Assembly (NCBI RefSeq): GCF_036345915.1 | Contig: NZ_CP107785.1 | Span: 2,232,001-2,296,000, forward strand | Source: Nocardia sp. NBC_00565 | GTDB lineage: Bacteria > Actinomycetota > Actinomycetes > Mycobacteriales > Mycobacteriaceae | Length of the DNA stretch: 64,000 nucleotides | Reading direction: 5' to 3' | In this document: piece after piece, positions 53,299 through 62,668 of the stretch | Numbering within the stretch: the stretch's first letter is position 1 | How the letters are laid out: each line of letters starts with the position of its first letter | Made by a program: the position numbers and the translations under genes | The notes under the pieces: model-generated | What the model was told of the DNA's origin: nothing | Databases searched by the model: none | Seen by the model: the letters and a program-made list of their open reading frames with translations, nothing else

Positions 53299-54468
53299 AT
53301 GCCTGAAGCACTCATCCTGTCAACTGCACGGACGCCGATCGGGCGGGCCCGCAAGGGCTCGCTCACCTCGGTGGACGCCTTCGAGCTCGCCGAGGTCGTC
53401 GTAGAGGCGGCGATTGCCCGCTCCGGGATCGCCATCGGCAGTATGGACGATCTCATCCTGGCCGAATCGCTGCAGGGTGGCGGCGTCATCGGGCGCAATA
53501 TCGCAGTGCGCCTCGGTATGACGCGTTTGCCCGGCGTGGCGGTCAATCGGCACTGTGCCTCTGGCACCACCGCGGTGCAGTTCGCTGCGGCCACCATCAT
53601 GGCCGGGATGGCCGATGTCATCGTGGCCGGCGGTACCGAGAGTGCGAGCACGATGCCGCGCCTGTCCAAGGTGTTGCCGGGTGCGACCGAGGCCACGCGC
53701 TGGTCGCCGGAGAGTCATCCGGACGCACCGGGAATTCCAGCGTTCGATATGTCGGTGACGATCGGCGAGAACATCGCGCGACGCTGCGGTGTCACCCGCG
53801 AGCAGGCCGACGCCTGGGCGGTCCGTTCGCACCAACGCGCCCTCGATGCGATCGCGAAGGGATACTTCGATGATGAGATCGTGGGGGTTCCGGTGTCCAA
53901 GAACGGGCAGGCCGGCGTCTTCACCACAGACGAGCACCCGCGGGAGGGTACGACACCCGAGGCGCTCGCCGCGCTGAAAGTTCTCCATCCGGAGATACCG
54001 GGCGCCGTCGTCACCGCGGGAAATTCCGCCGGTCTCAACGATGCGGCCGCCGCACTTGTCCTGGGCAGTTCCGAGTTCGCGCGGGATCACGACGTGACGC
54101 CGCTCGCGCGCATCCGGGGGTGGGCCTCGGTCGGCGTGGACGTGGTGGACACCGGCCTCGCGCCGGTCGCCGCGATCCCGAAGGCGCTGCAGCGCAGTGG
54201 TCTCGGGATCGATCAGGTGGATCTGTTCGAGATCAACGAGGCCTTCGCCACCATGGCTGTCGCGTGTACACGTGAGCTCGGGCTGGAAGAGTCGATCGTG
54301 AACGTGAACGGCAGTGGTATCAGCCTCGGTCATCCCATCGCGGCGACCGGCGCGCGGATGGTCGTGTCGATGGTGCACGAGCTGGCCCGGCGCAACGCCC
54401 GGATCGGGGTCGTGGCCATGTGTGCGGGTGGCGGGATGGGTTCGGCGCTGGTCATCGAACGAATCTGA
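53299..54468 (+). CDS. Thiolase (acetyl-CoA acyltransferase)
   Basis: 389 residues. Nucleophilic Cys in NRHCASGTTAVQ near 90, NEAFATMA near 314, His in SLGHPIAATGARM near 340-350 and the second Cys in MCAGGGMGSA near 374. All catalytic parts are present, closer to the standard FadA5/biosynthetic pattern than the 47242 gene. It ends the 49726-54468 operon and would complete beta-oxidation of the product of the 51742 ligase. Confidence 0.94.
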   Translation: MPEALILSTARTPIGRARKGSLTSVDAFELAEVVVEAAIARSGIAIGSMDDLILAESLQGGGVIGRNIAVRLGMTRLPGVAVNRHCASGTTAVQFAAATIMAGMADVIVAGGTESASTMPRLSKVLPGATEATRWSPESHPDAPGIPAFDMSVTIGENIARRCGVTREQADAWAVRSHQRALDAIAKGYFDDEIVGVPVSKNGQAGVFTTDEHPREGTTPEALAALKVLHPEIPGAVVTAGNSAGLNDAAAALVLGSSEFARDHDVTPLARIRGWASVGVDVVDTGLAPVAAIPKALQRSGLGIDQVDLFEINEAFATMAVACTRELGLEESIVNVNGSGISLGHPIAATGARMVVSMVHELARRNARIGVVAMCAGGGMGSALVIERI

Positions 54469-54482
54469 CATCGGATGGTGTC

Positions 54483-54778
54483 ATGATTCTCAACTCCGAG
54501 CTGGACCTCGATGCGACGGGTATGCCGCGTCGCGTCGCAGTGGCCGTCGACGTGGCCACGTTCGAGGGTTGTTCCCACCAAGCGCGCCGTGCGATCGCGG
54601 CGCGCTTGCGGCAGGAACCAGCCATCACCGTGGCATTGGGTGGGAGCGGTTTGCTGCCGCCGGAGATCGCCGAGAGGCCCTCGCGTGGGGTCTCGTCGAC
54701 GCCTTGGACTGATGTCGGCATGACCCGCGCCTACATTGTGGATGGAGTCCGTACTCCGATCAGTCGTCCGTTGACTAA
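54483..54778 (+). pseudogene. Crotonase-like and thiolase N-terminal remnants
   Basis: The frame from ATG 54483 (LDLDATGMPRRVAVAVDV) loses its frame near 54680, where another frame reads EALAWGLVDALD, a phrase typical of crotonase-family proteins. From ATG 54720 the frame reads MTRAYIVDGVRTPISR, a thiolase N-terminus, and stops matching after about 20 residues at the convergent NHL gene. Both parts look like debris; the crotonase assignment is weak. Confidence 0.45.
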
Positions 54779-55833
54779 GGACGCACTGCGAATTTGGTGT
54801 ATCGACCGCCGATGAGCCATTCGGATACATAGAGGTTTCCCTCGGTGTCCACGGCCACCGCATGCGGCGAGTTCAACAGGTCGGGACGGGTCAGATTCGG
54901 TGCCTGGATGTGCCCATCGGCGGTCAGCGCGTTCGGCCATCCCGGCTGTTCGGGCCAGAACTGGGTATCGGCGAAAGCCGGATCGGCGCCGAGATACCCG
55001 ACGAGGTTGTCATCGAGATCGAGCAGGGCCAACCGGGCGTACAGCTCGGCGACGACAAGCAGCTCGCCCCACAACGTGAAGCCGCTCGGGCTGTTCAAAA
55101 AGCCCGCACCACAGGACCTTAGGTACTTACCATCGAGGTCATACACCTCGATGCGCTGGTTCCCGCGATCGGCGATGTAGAGTTCCGGTGCCTTACCGGC
55201 TCGGCGGTCGATGAACACCGCATGGGGGCAATTGAATTGCCCGCCGCCACCCGCCCCGGTAATCGCGGCGATGTGGTTGCCGTGTTTATCGAAACGATGG
55301 ACCACGTTGGATCCATATCCGTCAGCCACCCAAACGTCGCCGTTGCCGCCGAACCGCTCTTCGTCCACAGCGGAGCCACACGGGCAGTACTGGCCCATGA
55401 CACCCGGCAAGGTGGAATCCACGGGTGGGATCGGCAGTTCGGCCACCACCTCGCCACCGAGCGTCATCTTGACCACCCGCGGTTCGCGAGTTTCGCGGTG
55501 CACCCCCTTCCCGAACAGCGGAGTCCAGGACTCTTCGCCATCGCCGGGGCCGCAAGCCATGACGAACCCGGGGTCGCAGATCCAGAGGAATTCTTCGTCT
55601 CCCTCGCGTACCAGCGTGATGCCGTGCCCCTCGGTCAGACTCGTCGGGACCACGCGAAGCAGGTTGCCGTCATTGTCGAACGCCACCAGCTGTCCAGCAT
55701 GAAATCCGATGACCTCCCCGCCCGCGCTGACCACGACTCCATGGTGTGCCCAGGAGTGGCCCGCTTCTGGGACCTTGGACAGGTCGGCCCAATCGCCGAG
55801 GACATCGTATGCAGGAATGAGGGGGTCAGCCAT
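54775..55833 (-). CDS. NHL-repeat beta-propeller protein
   Basis: 352 residues. Repeated blade motifs include GNGDVWVADGYGSNVVHRFD near 175, APELYIADRGNQRIEVYDLDG near 220 and EGNLYVSEWLIGG near 335, typical of six-bladed NHL/peptidylglycine-lyase-like propellers. No signal peptide is seen from ATG 55833 (MADPLIPAYD), the chosen start. Longer frames cross the divergent promoter. Such proteins bind ligands or act as lactonase/lyase-type enzymes. Divergent from the P450. Confidence 0.85.
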   Translation of the reverse strand: MADPLIPAYDVLGDWADLSKVPEAGHSWAHHGVVVSAGGEVIGFHAGQLVAFDNDGNLLRVVPTSLTEGHGITLVREGDEEFLWICDPGFVMACGPGDGEESWTPLFGKGVHRETREPRVVKMTLGGEVVAELPIPPVDSTLPGVMGQYCPCGSAVDEERFGGNGDVWVADGYGSNVVHRFDKHGNHIAAITGAGGGGQFNCPHAVFIDRRAGKAPELYIADRGNQRIEVYDLDGKYLRSCGAGFLNSPSGFTLWGELLVVAELYARLALLDLDDNLVGYLGADPAFADTQFWPEQPGWPNALTADGHIQAPNLTRPDLLNSPHAVAVDTEGNLYVSEWLIGGRYTKFAVRP

Positions 55834-55853
55834 GCTGTTCAGGTTATATGTAC

Positions 55854-55883
55854 TTGCGTGATTTGCAAATAGCGTTCTACCAT
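55854..55883 (+). promoter_or_regulatory. Promoter P2: TTGCGT-18 bp-TACCAT with GTTC before the -10
   Basis: TTGCGT (55854-55859), an 18-bp spacer containing GCAAA and ending GTTC, then TACCAT (55878-55883). It matches P1 at TTGCG, TGCAAA and the ten-base GTTCTACCAT in the same register. It lies 78 bp before the P450 start. Confidence 0.62.
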
Positions 55884-55960
55884 TACGGCCATGCCCGTTC
55901 TGGGTGACCTTTCCGGCCCCGAGGCGGCCTGATTGCCAAATCAAACACTCAGGAGAGATG

Positions 55961-57226
55961 ATGTCGGCCGACGGAGCTGATCTGACCTTCGACCCGTTCG
56001 CGCCAGGTCCGCGTGATCAATTGCCGGCGATCTTCGCTGAGCTGCGCGAGCGAGCCCCCATCTACCACACGACTTCCGATATCTGGGTGGTATCGCGATT
56101 CGACGACGTGAAGTCTGTGCAGTCGCGTCCGGAGCTCTTCTCGTCCCGCCCGAATCCGTATGAGGGCCAAGCCGAGACGAATCCCGAGATCAATCCGGAG
56201 GTGCTCGAGCAACTGCTCGCCCTCGCGGCGGGCATCCCGGTGGACATGGCCGAGTTGGCCTCTGCCCGATCGATCGCGGCGGCGGACCCGCCGCAGCACA
56301 CTCGGATGCGCCGAATCGTCAGCCGGGGTTTCGGCCCGCGGCGCATCGAGGAAATGGCCGTCGCCATCAAGGCGATCACGGACCGATGCCTCGCGGGAAT
56401 CGAGGCCGAGAGCAGCTTCGATCTCGTTGAGCGACTTGCCATTCCGCTCCCCGTGGAAATGATCTGCCATATCTTGGGTATAGATGGCAGCCAATATACC
56501 CAGGTCAAGAGCTGGTCGGATGCCTTTGCCGCGGTGGCCGGCGGAGATATCAGCGACCCTGCCGAGCGGCATCAGTTGATGCTGCGCACGATCAAGGAGT
56601 TCAGCACCTTTTTCGTCCCGCTCATCGAGGAGCGACGCAAGAATCCGCAGAGCGACTTGGTCAGCGCAATGGTCCGGGCGATCGACGATGAGGCCCTGAG
56701 CAACGTCGAAACGCTGATGATGGCTGTCACCATCATGGTGGCGGGCAATGAGACGTCGACGAACCTCATCGGCAACACGGTGGTCGAATTGCTCTCCAAT
56801 CCAGAGCAATTGGCGCTGCTGCTCGACGATCCGTCGCTACTGCCCAATGCTGTGGAAGAAGCCAACCGGACCACCGCCCCGATCCAGTTCGCCTTTCGTG
56901 AGGCCACGGACGACACCGAACTCGCAGGTACGAAGATTCCGAAGGGGGCCATCATCGCGTTGCACATGGCCGCGGCCAATCGGGATCCGCGGTGCTTCGA
57001 GGACCCCGACAGCTTCCTGATCACGCGGCCAGCGGTCAAGAATCTTTCCTTCGGTTACGGCATCCACTACTGTCTCGGCGCGCACTTGGCCGGTCAGGAA
57101 GTGCGCGCCGCAGTGGGGCGGCTGCTTCCGCATCTCGGCAAGCTCGAGTTGGCAGGCGCCCCCCTCGAGCGGAATCCGAGTGTGCTGCTCAATGGTTGGC
57201 AGCGAGTCGAACTTGCCTGGGTGTAG
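55961..57226 (+). CDS. Cytochrome P450
   Basis: A 421-residue class I P450. Haem loop FGYGIHYCLG near residue 367, ExxR in EEANRTT near 300, I-helix MVAGNETSTNLIG near 259 (A-G-x-E-T with Asn), and ADPPQHTRMRRIVSRGF near 105. ATG 55961 has AGGAG 5 bases upstream; ATG 55958 is too close to it. The pattern resembles mycobacterial steroid/fatty-acid P450s. Located between the NHL gene and the mce locus, it shares the P1-P4 promoter type with them, so it may oxidise the Mce cargo. Confidence 0.95.
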   Translation: MSADGADLTFDPFAPGPRDQLPAIFAELRERAPIYHTTSDIWVVSRFDDVKSVQSRPELFSSRPNPYEGQAETNPEINPEVLEQLLALAAGIPVDMAELASARSIAAADPPQHTRMRRIVSRGFGPRRIEEMAVAIKAITDRCLAGIEAESSFDLVERLAIPLPVEMICHILGIDGSQYTQVKSWSDAFAAVAGGDISDPAERHQLMLRTIKEFSTFFVPLIEERRKNPQSDLVSAMVRAIDDEALSNVETLMMAVTIMVAGNETSTNLIGNTVVELLSNPEQLALLLDDPSLLPNAVEEANRTTAPIQFAFREATDDTELAGTKIPKGAIIALHMAAANRDPRCFEDPDSFLITRPAVKNLSFGYGIHYCLGAHLAGQEVRAAVGRLLPHLGKLELAGAPLERNPSVLLNGWQRVELAWV

Positions 57227-57314
57227 AGGCAGATGAATGCCGGCCGCACCCAGTATGTGTGCGGCCATGCCTACCGTGGACATGACGTTCTATGCCAGGA
57301 ATTTGTACAGTTCA

Positions 57315-57344
57315 TTGCGTGTGACGGTAAGCCTGTTCTACTAT
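57315..57344 (+). promoter_or_regulatory. Promoter P3 of the mce operon: TTGCGT-18 bp-TACTAT with GTTC before the -10
   Basis: TTGCGT (57315-57320), an 18-bp spacer with GGTAA and ending GTTC, then TACTAT (57339-57344), about 150 bp upstream of the first yrbE gene. A second GTTCTATGCC occurs at 57283. The 57227-57495 gap contains no gene. Confidence 0.58.
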
Positions 57345-57495
57345 TATGGTGATCTGATTCACTTCGTGCGGAACATTAACTCTCAAAGAGATAGCGAAAT
57401 GGCCGACTGTCCTGCGTCCGACGTTGAGCCGTATTCCCGGGCACGTGCGGTGCCACCGGGCAGTAGCCGGACCCGATAGCAGAGGTGTAGGACCA

Positions 57496-58413
57496 ATGGC
57501 GATCCTCGATCGAAGGTATGCGGGGTCATCCGATCCCGACGACGACGTGCCGGTGAGCGTGGAGGACGCCGACCCACCGCGGAAACGATCCGCGATGGGT
57601 GAGATCGGCGACTGGACTCGCGGCTACGCCCGACGTCATCCGATGGCGTCGCTGGAAACGGTTGGCGGCCAATGCATGCTCGGACTCCGAGCGACGCAGT
57701 ACTTGTTTCTCGACATCATTACCCGCCGCTTTCCGTTCGGGGAGTTCGTCCGCCAGGCCGCGTTCATGGCGTCCACATCGGCCGTGCCGACAATGTTCGT
57801 AGCCATACCGATCGGGGTGACTCTCTCGATCCAATTCGGCCTGCTCGCCGGCCAGGTCGGTGCGACATCACTGGCCGGCGCCGCGAGTGGTCTCGCGGTG
57901 ATCAAGCAGGGTGCGCCGATGGTCGCGGCTCTGTTGATGGCGTCCGCCGTGGGATCAGCGGTCTGCGCCGACCTCGGATCGCGCAAAATCCGCGACGAAA
58001 TCGACGCGATGGAAGTCATGGGTATCTCCGTGATCCGTAGGCTCGTCGTACCGCGGTTGGCCGCGGCGATCCTGGTCGGTGTCGCGTTGACGGGACTCGT
58101 CTGCTTCGTCGGATTCCTGGCCGGATACCTCTTCAACACCTTCGTGCAGAACGGCACACCGGGCAGTTTCGTCTCCACCTTCGCATCCTTCGCGACAGTC
58201 GGTGATCTGGTCCTGACGATGATCAAGGCGATCGTGTTCGGTGCCATCGTGGCAATAGTCGCCTGCGATAAGGGGCTGACAACCCGCGGCGGGCCCGCCG
58301 GTGTGGCGAACTCGGTCAACGCGACAGTGGTCGCCTCGATTCTGCTGCTCATGATCGTGAACGTCGTCTTTACCCAGATGTATGTGCTGTTGTTCCCGCG
58401 GACGGGGTTCTAG
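57496..58413 (+). CDS. yrbEA: YrbE/MlaE-type Mce permease subunit A
   Basis: A 305-residue membrane permease of an Mce transporter. A cytoplasmic N-terminal tail of about 60 residues precedes five to six membrane segments. GLAVIKQGAPMVAALLMASAVGSAVCADLGSRKIRDEIDAMEV is at about residues 135-178, in which the EIDAMEV box is diagnostic. ATG 57496 with AGGACC upstream is the start. The stop overlaps the next GTG by one base. Works with the second YrbE, the Mce proteins and a remote MceG-type ATPase. Confidence 0.94.
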   Translation: MAILDRRYAGSSDPDDDVPVSVEDADPPRKRSAMGEIGDWTRGYARRHPMASLETVGGQCMLGLRATQYLFLDIITRRFPFGEFVRQAAFMASTSAVPTMFVAIPIGVTLSIQFGLLAGQVGATSLAGAASGLAVIKQGAPMVAALLMASAVGSAVCADLGSRKIRDEIDAMEVMGISVIRRLVVPRLAAAILVGVALTGLVCFVGFLAGYLFNTFVQNGTPGSFVSTFASFATVGDLVLTMIKAIVFGAIVAIVACDKGLTTRGGPAGVANSVNATVVASILLLMIVNVVFTQMYVLLFPRTGF

Positions 58414-59267
58414 TGGCTTCGCGGTACTACCCGCCGAACGTCAAGCCGATGATCAAGGCGGCCGCGGCGCAGGGAACGATCGTGATGCGGTTCGGGCACA
58501 TGATCACCTTCCTGGTTCGCGGGCTGGTCTCCATTCCGACGATGCTGCGCCACTATCCGAAGGAATTCCTGCGGATCCTCTCCGATGTGACCTGGGGAAA
58601 CGGTTCGATCGTCGTGGGCGGCGGCACTGCGGGAGTGATGGTCGTCCTCGGTGCGTCGGCTGGGGCGATTGTCGGAATCGAGGGGTACAACGCGCTGCAC
58701 CTGTTGGGTATGGATCCTGCGACGGGGTTGGTCGCGTCGACCGCGGCGACCAGAGAACTGGCGCCGATCATGGCCTCGCTGGCCTTCGCGTCCCAAGCAG
58801 GGTGCCGGTTTACCGCACAACTCGGCGCCATGCGGATTTCCGAGGAAATCGATGCCATGGAGGTCCTCGCGATCCGGTCGATCCCGTACCTCGTCACGAC
58901 CCGGCTGATGGCGTCGGTCGTAGCAGTGGTCCCGCTGTATCTCGTGTGCCTCGCAATGAACTACGTCGCGGTGCAGAGCGTGGTCGGGCTGTCGAGCAGC
59001 GTGTCCGCAGGCACGTACGAGCACTATTTCCGGTTGGTACTCAACGGCACCGACATCGCCTACTCGTTACTGAAAGCTGTTGTCTTCGTGGTCATTACCT
59101 CCACTATCCAGTGCTACTACGGGTTCTATGCCTCGGGCGGTCCGCAGGGTGTCGGCGTTGCCGCGGGCCGCGCGATGCGCGCCAGTATCTCGACGATGAT
59201 CGTGGTCAATCTCTTGCTGACGATGGCCTTCTGGGGCGTGGACGCGGGCGCAAGGCTGGGTGGGTAG
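58413..59267 (+). CDS. yrbEB: YrbE/MlaE-type Mce permease subunit B
   Basis: 284 residues, five to six membrane segments, with SQAGCRFTAQLGAMRISEEIDAMEVLAIRS at about residues 128-157 holding the same EEIDAMEV box. The GTG start overlaps the previous TAG by one base. YrbE A and B pair as the two permease halves of an Mce importer, which moves lipids or sterols across the inner membrane. Confidence 0.94.
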   Translation: MASRYYPPNVKPMIKAAAAQGTIVMRFGHMITFLVRGLVSIPTMLRHYPKEFLRILSDVTWGNGSIVVGGGTAGVMVVLGASAGAIVGIEGYNALHLLGMDPATGLVASTAATRELAPIMASLAFASQAGCRFTAQLGAMRISEEIDAMEVLAIRSIPYLVTTRLMASVVAVVPLYLVCLAMNYVAVQSVVGLSSSVSAGTYEHYFRLVLNGTDIAYSLLKAVVFVVITSTIQCYYGFYASGGPQGVGVAAGRAMRASISTMIVVNLLLTMAFWGVDAGARLGG

Positions 59268-59270
59268 CGG

Positions 59271-60575
59271 ATGCCGATCCTGTTCGAGACCGACGGTAGA
59301 GGACCGACTCCCGCGCAACTTCTGCTGCGGGGGATCGGGGCAGTACTTGTTGCGACGGTGCTGGTCACCGTACTGGCCGCGAAGATGAACGGCGACTTCG
59401 AGAAGACATTCGAGGTGGCCGCGGTGCTCGCCGATGTCGGCGACGGGCTACCGGCCAAATCGGATGTGAAGTTCCGCGGTGTGCTCGTCGGGACGGTGAA
59501 GGATGTGACCCCGTCGATCGACGGGGGACCCAACCACGTGAATATCGTCCTGAAGCAGGAATACGCCGACGGAATCCCCCGGACCGTGACGGCTCGTGTC
59601 GTGCCGAGCAATGTTTTCGCTGTGTCCTCCATCCAGCTGGTCGACAACGGAGCCGGCCCGCCGCTCCGGGCTCACGCGGAAATCCCACAAGATCAGAGTC
59701 TGTCGACCGTGCAGCTGCAGACCGCGTTGACGAAGCTTCGCCAGATCATCGCCGCGACCACGCGGCTCGGCAGCGATCACACCCTGGGGATGTTGGCTGC
59801 CGTCGCCGCGGCGACAGATCGGCGAGGCGCCGACCTCGTGCAGGCCGGCGCGCAGCTCGACCGGATCACCCGTGAGCTCAGTGCGGTCATCGTGCCCAAC
59901 GGGGATCCCTCGACCCTCGGTGCGTTGACCGATGCAGTGCGAGGGTTGCAATCGTCGGCGCCCGACCTGCTGGACGCATTACACCACGCTGTGGTCCCGA
60001 TGCGGACGATCGCCGAAATGGACGCGGCATTGACCAGCCTGTTGTCCGCCGGGGCGAGCACCTTGTCGACAGTGGGCACAGCTCTGGACAACAACACCGA
60101 CAAGCTGATCAACATCACTACCCAGCTCTCACCCGTGCTCGGCGTATTCGCCGACGGTGGAACGCAATTCACGCCGATCGTCAGCCGAATCAAGGTCATC
60201 TCCGACAAGTGGTTTACCGAGTTCTGGCCCCCAGGGGCGAACACGGGGACAGGGAAGTTCTTGCTCGAGTTCACTCCGCACCGGATGTATACGCGAGCCG
60301 ACTGTCCGCGCTACGGCGCGCTAGCGGGCCCGAGCTGCGAGACGGCTCCCGCGACGGTCGCGCCACCGGTCATCCCGACGGTCATGGATCCGCGAACGTT
60401 CAGCGGGGTGCCCATGGGCGGCAACGTCGGGCCGGTAGGCAGTCCACAGGAGAAGGAGCTCCTGGATCGAATCCTCGGCGGTGATCTGAACGCGGCCGCC
60501 GAGCTGCTGCTCGGGCCATTGGCCAGGGGAAGCACCGTGAGCGTCGCGCCGGATCCAGGGAATGGGGCGCGATGA
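59271..60575 (+). CDS. mceA: Mce-family protein A
   Basis: 434 residues. An N-terminal membrane anchor (about 18-38) is followed by the MCE/MlaD domain (GLPAKSDVKFRGVLVGTVKDV near 62, with the KFRGVxVG core), a long helical part (about 145-300) and a Pro/Gly-rich tail. Mce proteins line the tunnel that carries hydrophobic substrates. It starts 3 bp after yrbEB and overlaps mceB by 4 bp. Confidence 0.93.
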   Translation: MPILFETDGRGPTPAQLLLRGIGAVLVATVLVTVLAAKMNGDFEKTFEVAAVLADVGDGLPAKSDVKFRGVLVGTVKDVTPSIDGGPNHVNIVLKQEYADGIPRTVTARVVPSNVFAVSSIQLVDNGAGPPLRAHAEIPQDQSLSTVQLQTALTKLRQIIAATTRLGSDHTLGMLAAVAAATDRRGADLVQAGAQLDRITRELSAVIVPNGDPSTLGALTDAVRGLQSSAPDLLDALHHAVVPMRTIAEMDAALTSLLSAGASTLSTVGTALDNNTDKLINITTQLSPVLGVFADGGTQFTPIVSRIKVISDKWFTEFWPPGANTGTGKFLLEFTPHRMYTRADCPRYGALAGPSCETAPATVAPPVIPTVMDPRTFSGVPMGGNVGPVGSPQEKELLDRILGGDLNAAAELLLGPLARGSTVSVAPDPGNGAR

Positions 60576-61609
60576 GCTACCGCAAGCCGTTGATCGGCCT
60601 CGTCATATTTCTGACGATTTCACTGGCCCTGACGTGGACGGTGTTCGTGACGCTGCAACGTAGTGTCCAGAGCGCCACGCACTCGTATACCGCGGTGTTC
60701 ACCGACGTTTCGGGACTCCGTGCCGGCGACGACGTCCGGATGGCCGGGGTGCGGGTCGGGCGAGTCGATTCGGTTGCCTTGGACGGGACCCTGGCCAAGG
60801 TGGGGTTCCGCGTTCAATCCGATCAAGTGCTGCAGGGGAACACCAAGGCGTCGATCACGTATCAGAACCTTATCGGCCAGCGCTATCTCGGTCTGTCCCT
60901 CGGAACTTACAACGATCCGAGGATTCTGCCGAATGGCGGCGAGATCCCGGTGGCCCACACCGAACCCTCATTCGACATTTCCATCCTTCTCAACGGATTC
61001 GAACCGCTCTTCAGCGTGCTCGAGCCGAAACAGATCGACAACATCACCACAGCGATAATCAAAGCGCTGCAAGGGGATACCGGATCGGTCACCACGCTCG
61101 TCGCCGAGACATCGAAACTTGCCGAATCACTGGCGGGGCCGGACCGCGTCCTCGGTGACGTCATCGTCAATCTCGACAACATCGTGCACAACCTCGCGCT
61201 CCAGAGCGGCACTATCGACACCGTCATCACGCAAGCTCGCGCGATATTCGATCAGATGTCGACCAGGCGCGCAGAACTGGTCGACTCGATGAACTCCATC
61301 GCAACGGTCGCGGGCAGCGTCGCCACACTCGTCGGCCAGGTACAGCCCGACCTGGACCAGATGCTTACCAGGGAGCCGGGATTCGCGAAACATTTCCTCG
61401 ACAACAAGGACGCATTCGCCTACTTCGGTTTCAATCTGCCGCTGATGCTGAAGGGCATCGCACGAGTCAGTCAGGAAGGTAGCGCCGTCAACGCGTATGT
61501 CTGCGATTTCAATATCACTCTCATTCCTGCCCTGACCGCGCTCGTACCCACGATCGTCTCCTTGGCCACGCCCGGCGGCCAACCCACCCACTCCCCAATC
61601 TGTAGGTGA
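60572..61609 (+). CDS. mceB: Mce-family protein B
   Basis: 345 residues. The anchor at about 9-27 is followed by the MCE domain (DVSGLRAGDDVRMAGVRVGRVDS near 46, NLIGQRYLGLSLG near 95) and the helical needle region with coiled-coil character (about 130-280). The ATG overlaps the mceA stop. The C-terminus has YVCDFN near 310, a Cys-containing segment typical of MceB. Confidence 0.93.
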   Translation: MSYRKPLIGLVIFLTISLALTWTVFVTLQRSVQSATHSYTAVFTDVSGLRAGDDVRMAGVRVGRVDSVALDGTLAKVGFRVQSDQVLQGNTKASITYQNLIGQRYLGLSLGTYNDPRILPNGGEIPVAHTEPSFDISILLNGFEPLFSVLEPKQIDNITTAIIKALQGDTGSVTTLVAETSKLAESLAGPDRVLGDVIVNLDNIVHNLALQSGTIDTVITQARAIFDQMSTRRAELVDSMNSIATVAGSVATLVGQVQPDLDQMLTREPGFAKHFLDNKDAFAYFGFNLPLMLKGIARVSQEGSAVNAYVCDFNITLIPALTALVPTIVSLATPGGQPTHSPICR

Positions 61610-61615
61610 ACCAAC

Positions 61616-62668
61616 GTGTTCAGGAAGTACGCGTCGAAATCGTTCCAGATCCTGCGCCGTCCCATCGAGGAGCACAGCAAATGGAGCCTCGGCATCATCA
61701 CGGTCGTCGGAATCGTGGCCGTGCTGGCCGCGGCGCTGCTGGTGAACTCGGCCGGAATCGGCACTGTTCGCTACAAGGCGGAATTCGCCCAGGCCGCACA
61801 GATCAGTCACGGTGACTCGGTCACGATCGCGGGCGTCCCGGTCGGAACAGTCGACGGAACCGAGCTGGAAAGCGATCACGTCGTCGTGACCATGAAGATC
61901 AACCGGGATGTTGTCTTGGGCGCCGACACGAAGGCATCGATCAAACTGACAACGCTGCTCGGATCTCGCTACGTAGAGTTGCGGCCCGGGGGGCTCGGCG
62001 ACCTCCCCGATCACCGAATCAAATTGTCCAACACCGTAGTTCCCTACGACCTGCCGCATGTTCTCGAAAGCGCGACAACGGTCTTCGAGCAAGTCGACGC
62101 CGCGAAGATCGGCCAAACTCTAACCGCTCTGGCGGCTCAGCTGCAGGGCACGCCCGCACTGGTGCCCCAGGTACTGAAGAACATCGAGAGCCTGGCTTCG
62201 GTGCTCGCCGACCGGCGCGGCCAGATCGGTTCGCTGCTCACCAGCACAAGCCAGGTGACGGACGTGATCCACGCCCAACAGGCCAGTCTGGGTGCGTTGG
62301 TGCACGACGGCCGAGACCTGTTGCAGGAGATCACCTCCCGGCGAGCAACCGTGGATCTACTCCTCAAAGCCACTACCGACCTGGTGAATCAGCTCCGAGA
62401 CATCGTCGTGAACGATCGCCCCGAAATCGACGAACTGCTCACCAGCCTGGACGGGCTGCTGCAGACGCTGAGCAACAACGATCAGTTGCTCCGCAACAGT
62501 TTGCAGATACTCCCGGTTTCGCTGCGGAGCTTCACGAACGCGACCGGAACCGCGAACGAGATGGACTTCAACGCCCCCGCCGGACCGCTCATCGATTCGT
62601 GGTTGTGTGCCATCAGCGGCCGCGCGGATCAGTTGAATCTGCCGCCCTACCTGAGGGACTGCAAATGA
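61616..62668 (+). CDS. mceC: Mce-family protein C
   Basis: 350 residues from GTG 61616. The anchor at about 26-46 is followed by the MCE domain (AAQISHGDSVTIAGVPVGTVDG near 58, LTTLLGSRYVELRPGG near 104) and a long helical region to about 300. There is no strong Shine-Dalgarno before GTG 61616; the 6-bp gap from mceB suggests coupling. The stop overlaps mceD (ATGA). Confidence 0.92.
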   Translation: MFRKYASKSFQILRRPIEEHSKWSLGIITVVGIVAVLAAALLVNSAGIGTVRYKAEFAQAAQISHGDSVTIAGVPVGTVDGTELESDHVVVTMKINRDVVLGADTKASIKLTTLLGSRYVELRPGGLGDLPDHRIKLSNTVVPYDLPHVLESATTVFEQVDAAKIGQTLTALAAQLQGTPALVPQVLKNIESLASVLADRRGQIGSLLTSTSQVTDVIHAQQASLGALVHDGRDLLQEITSRRATVDLLLKATTDLVNQLRDIVVNDRPEIDELLTSLDGLLQTLSNNDQLLRNSLQILPVSLRSFTNATGTANEMDFNAPAGPLIDSWLCAISGRADQLNLPPYLRDCK

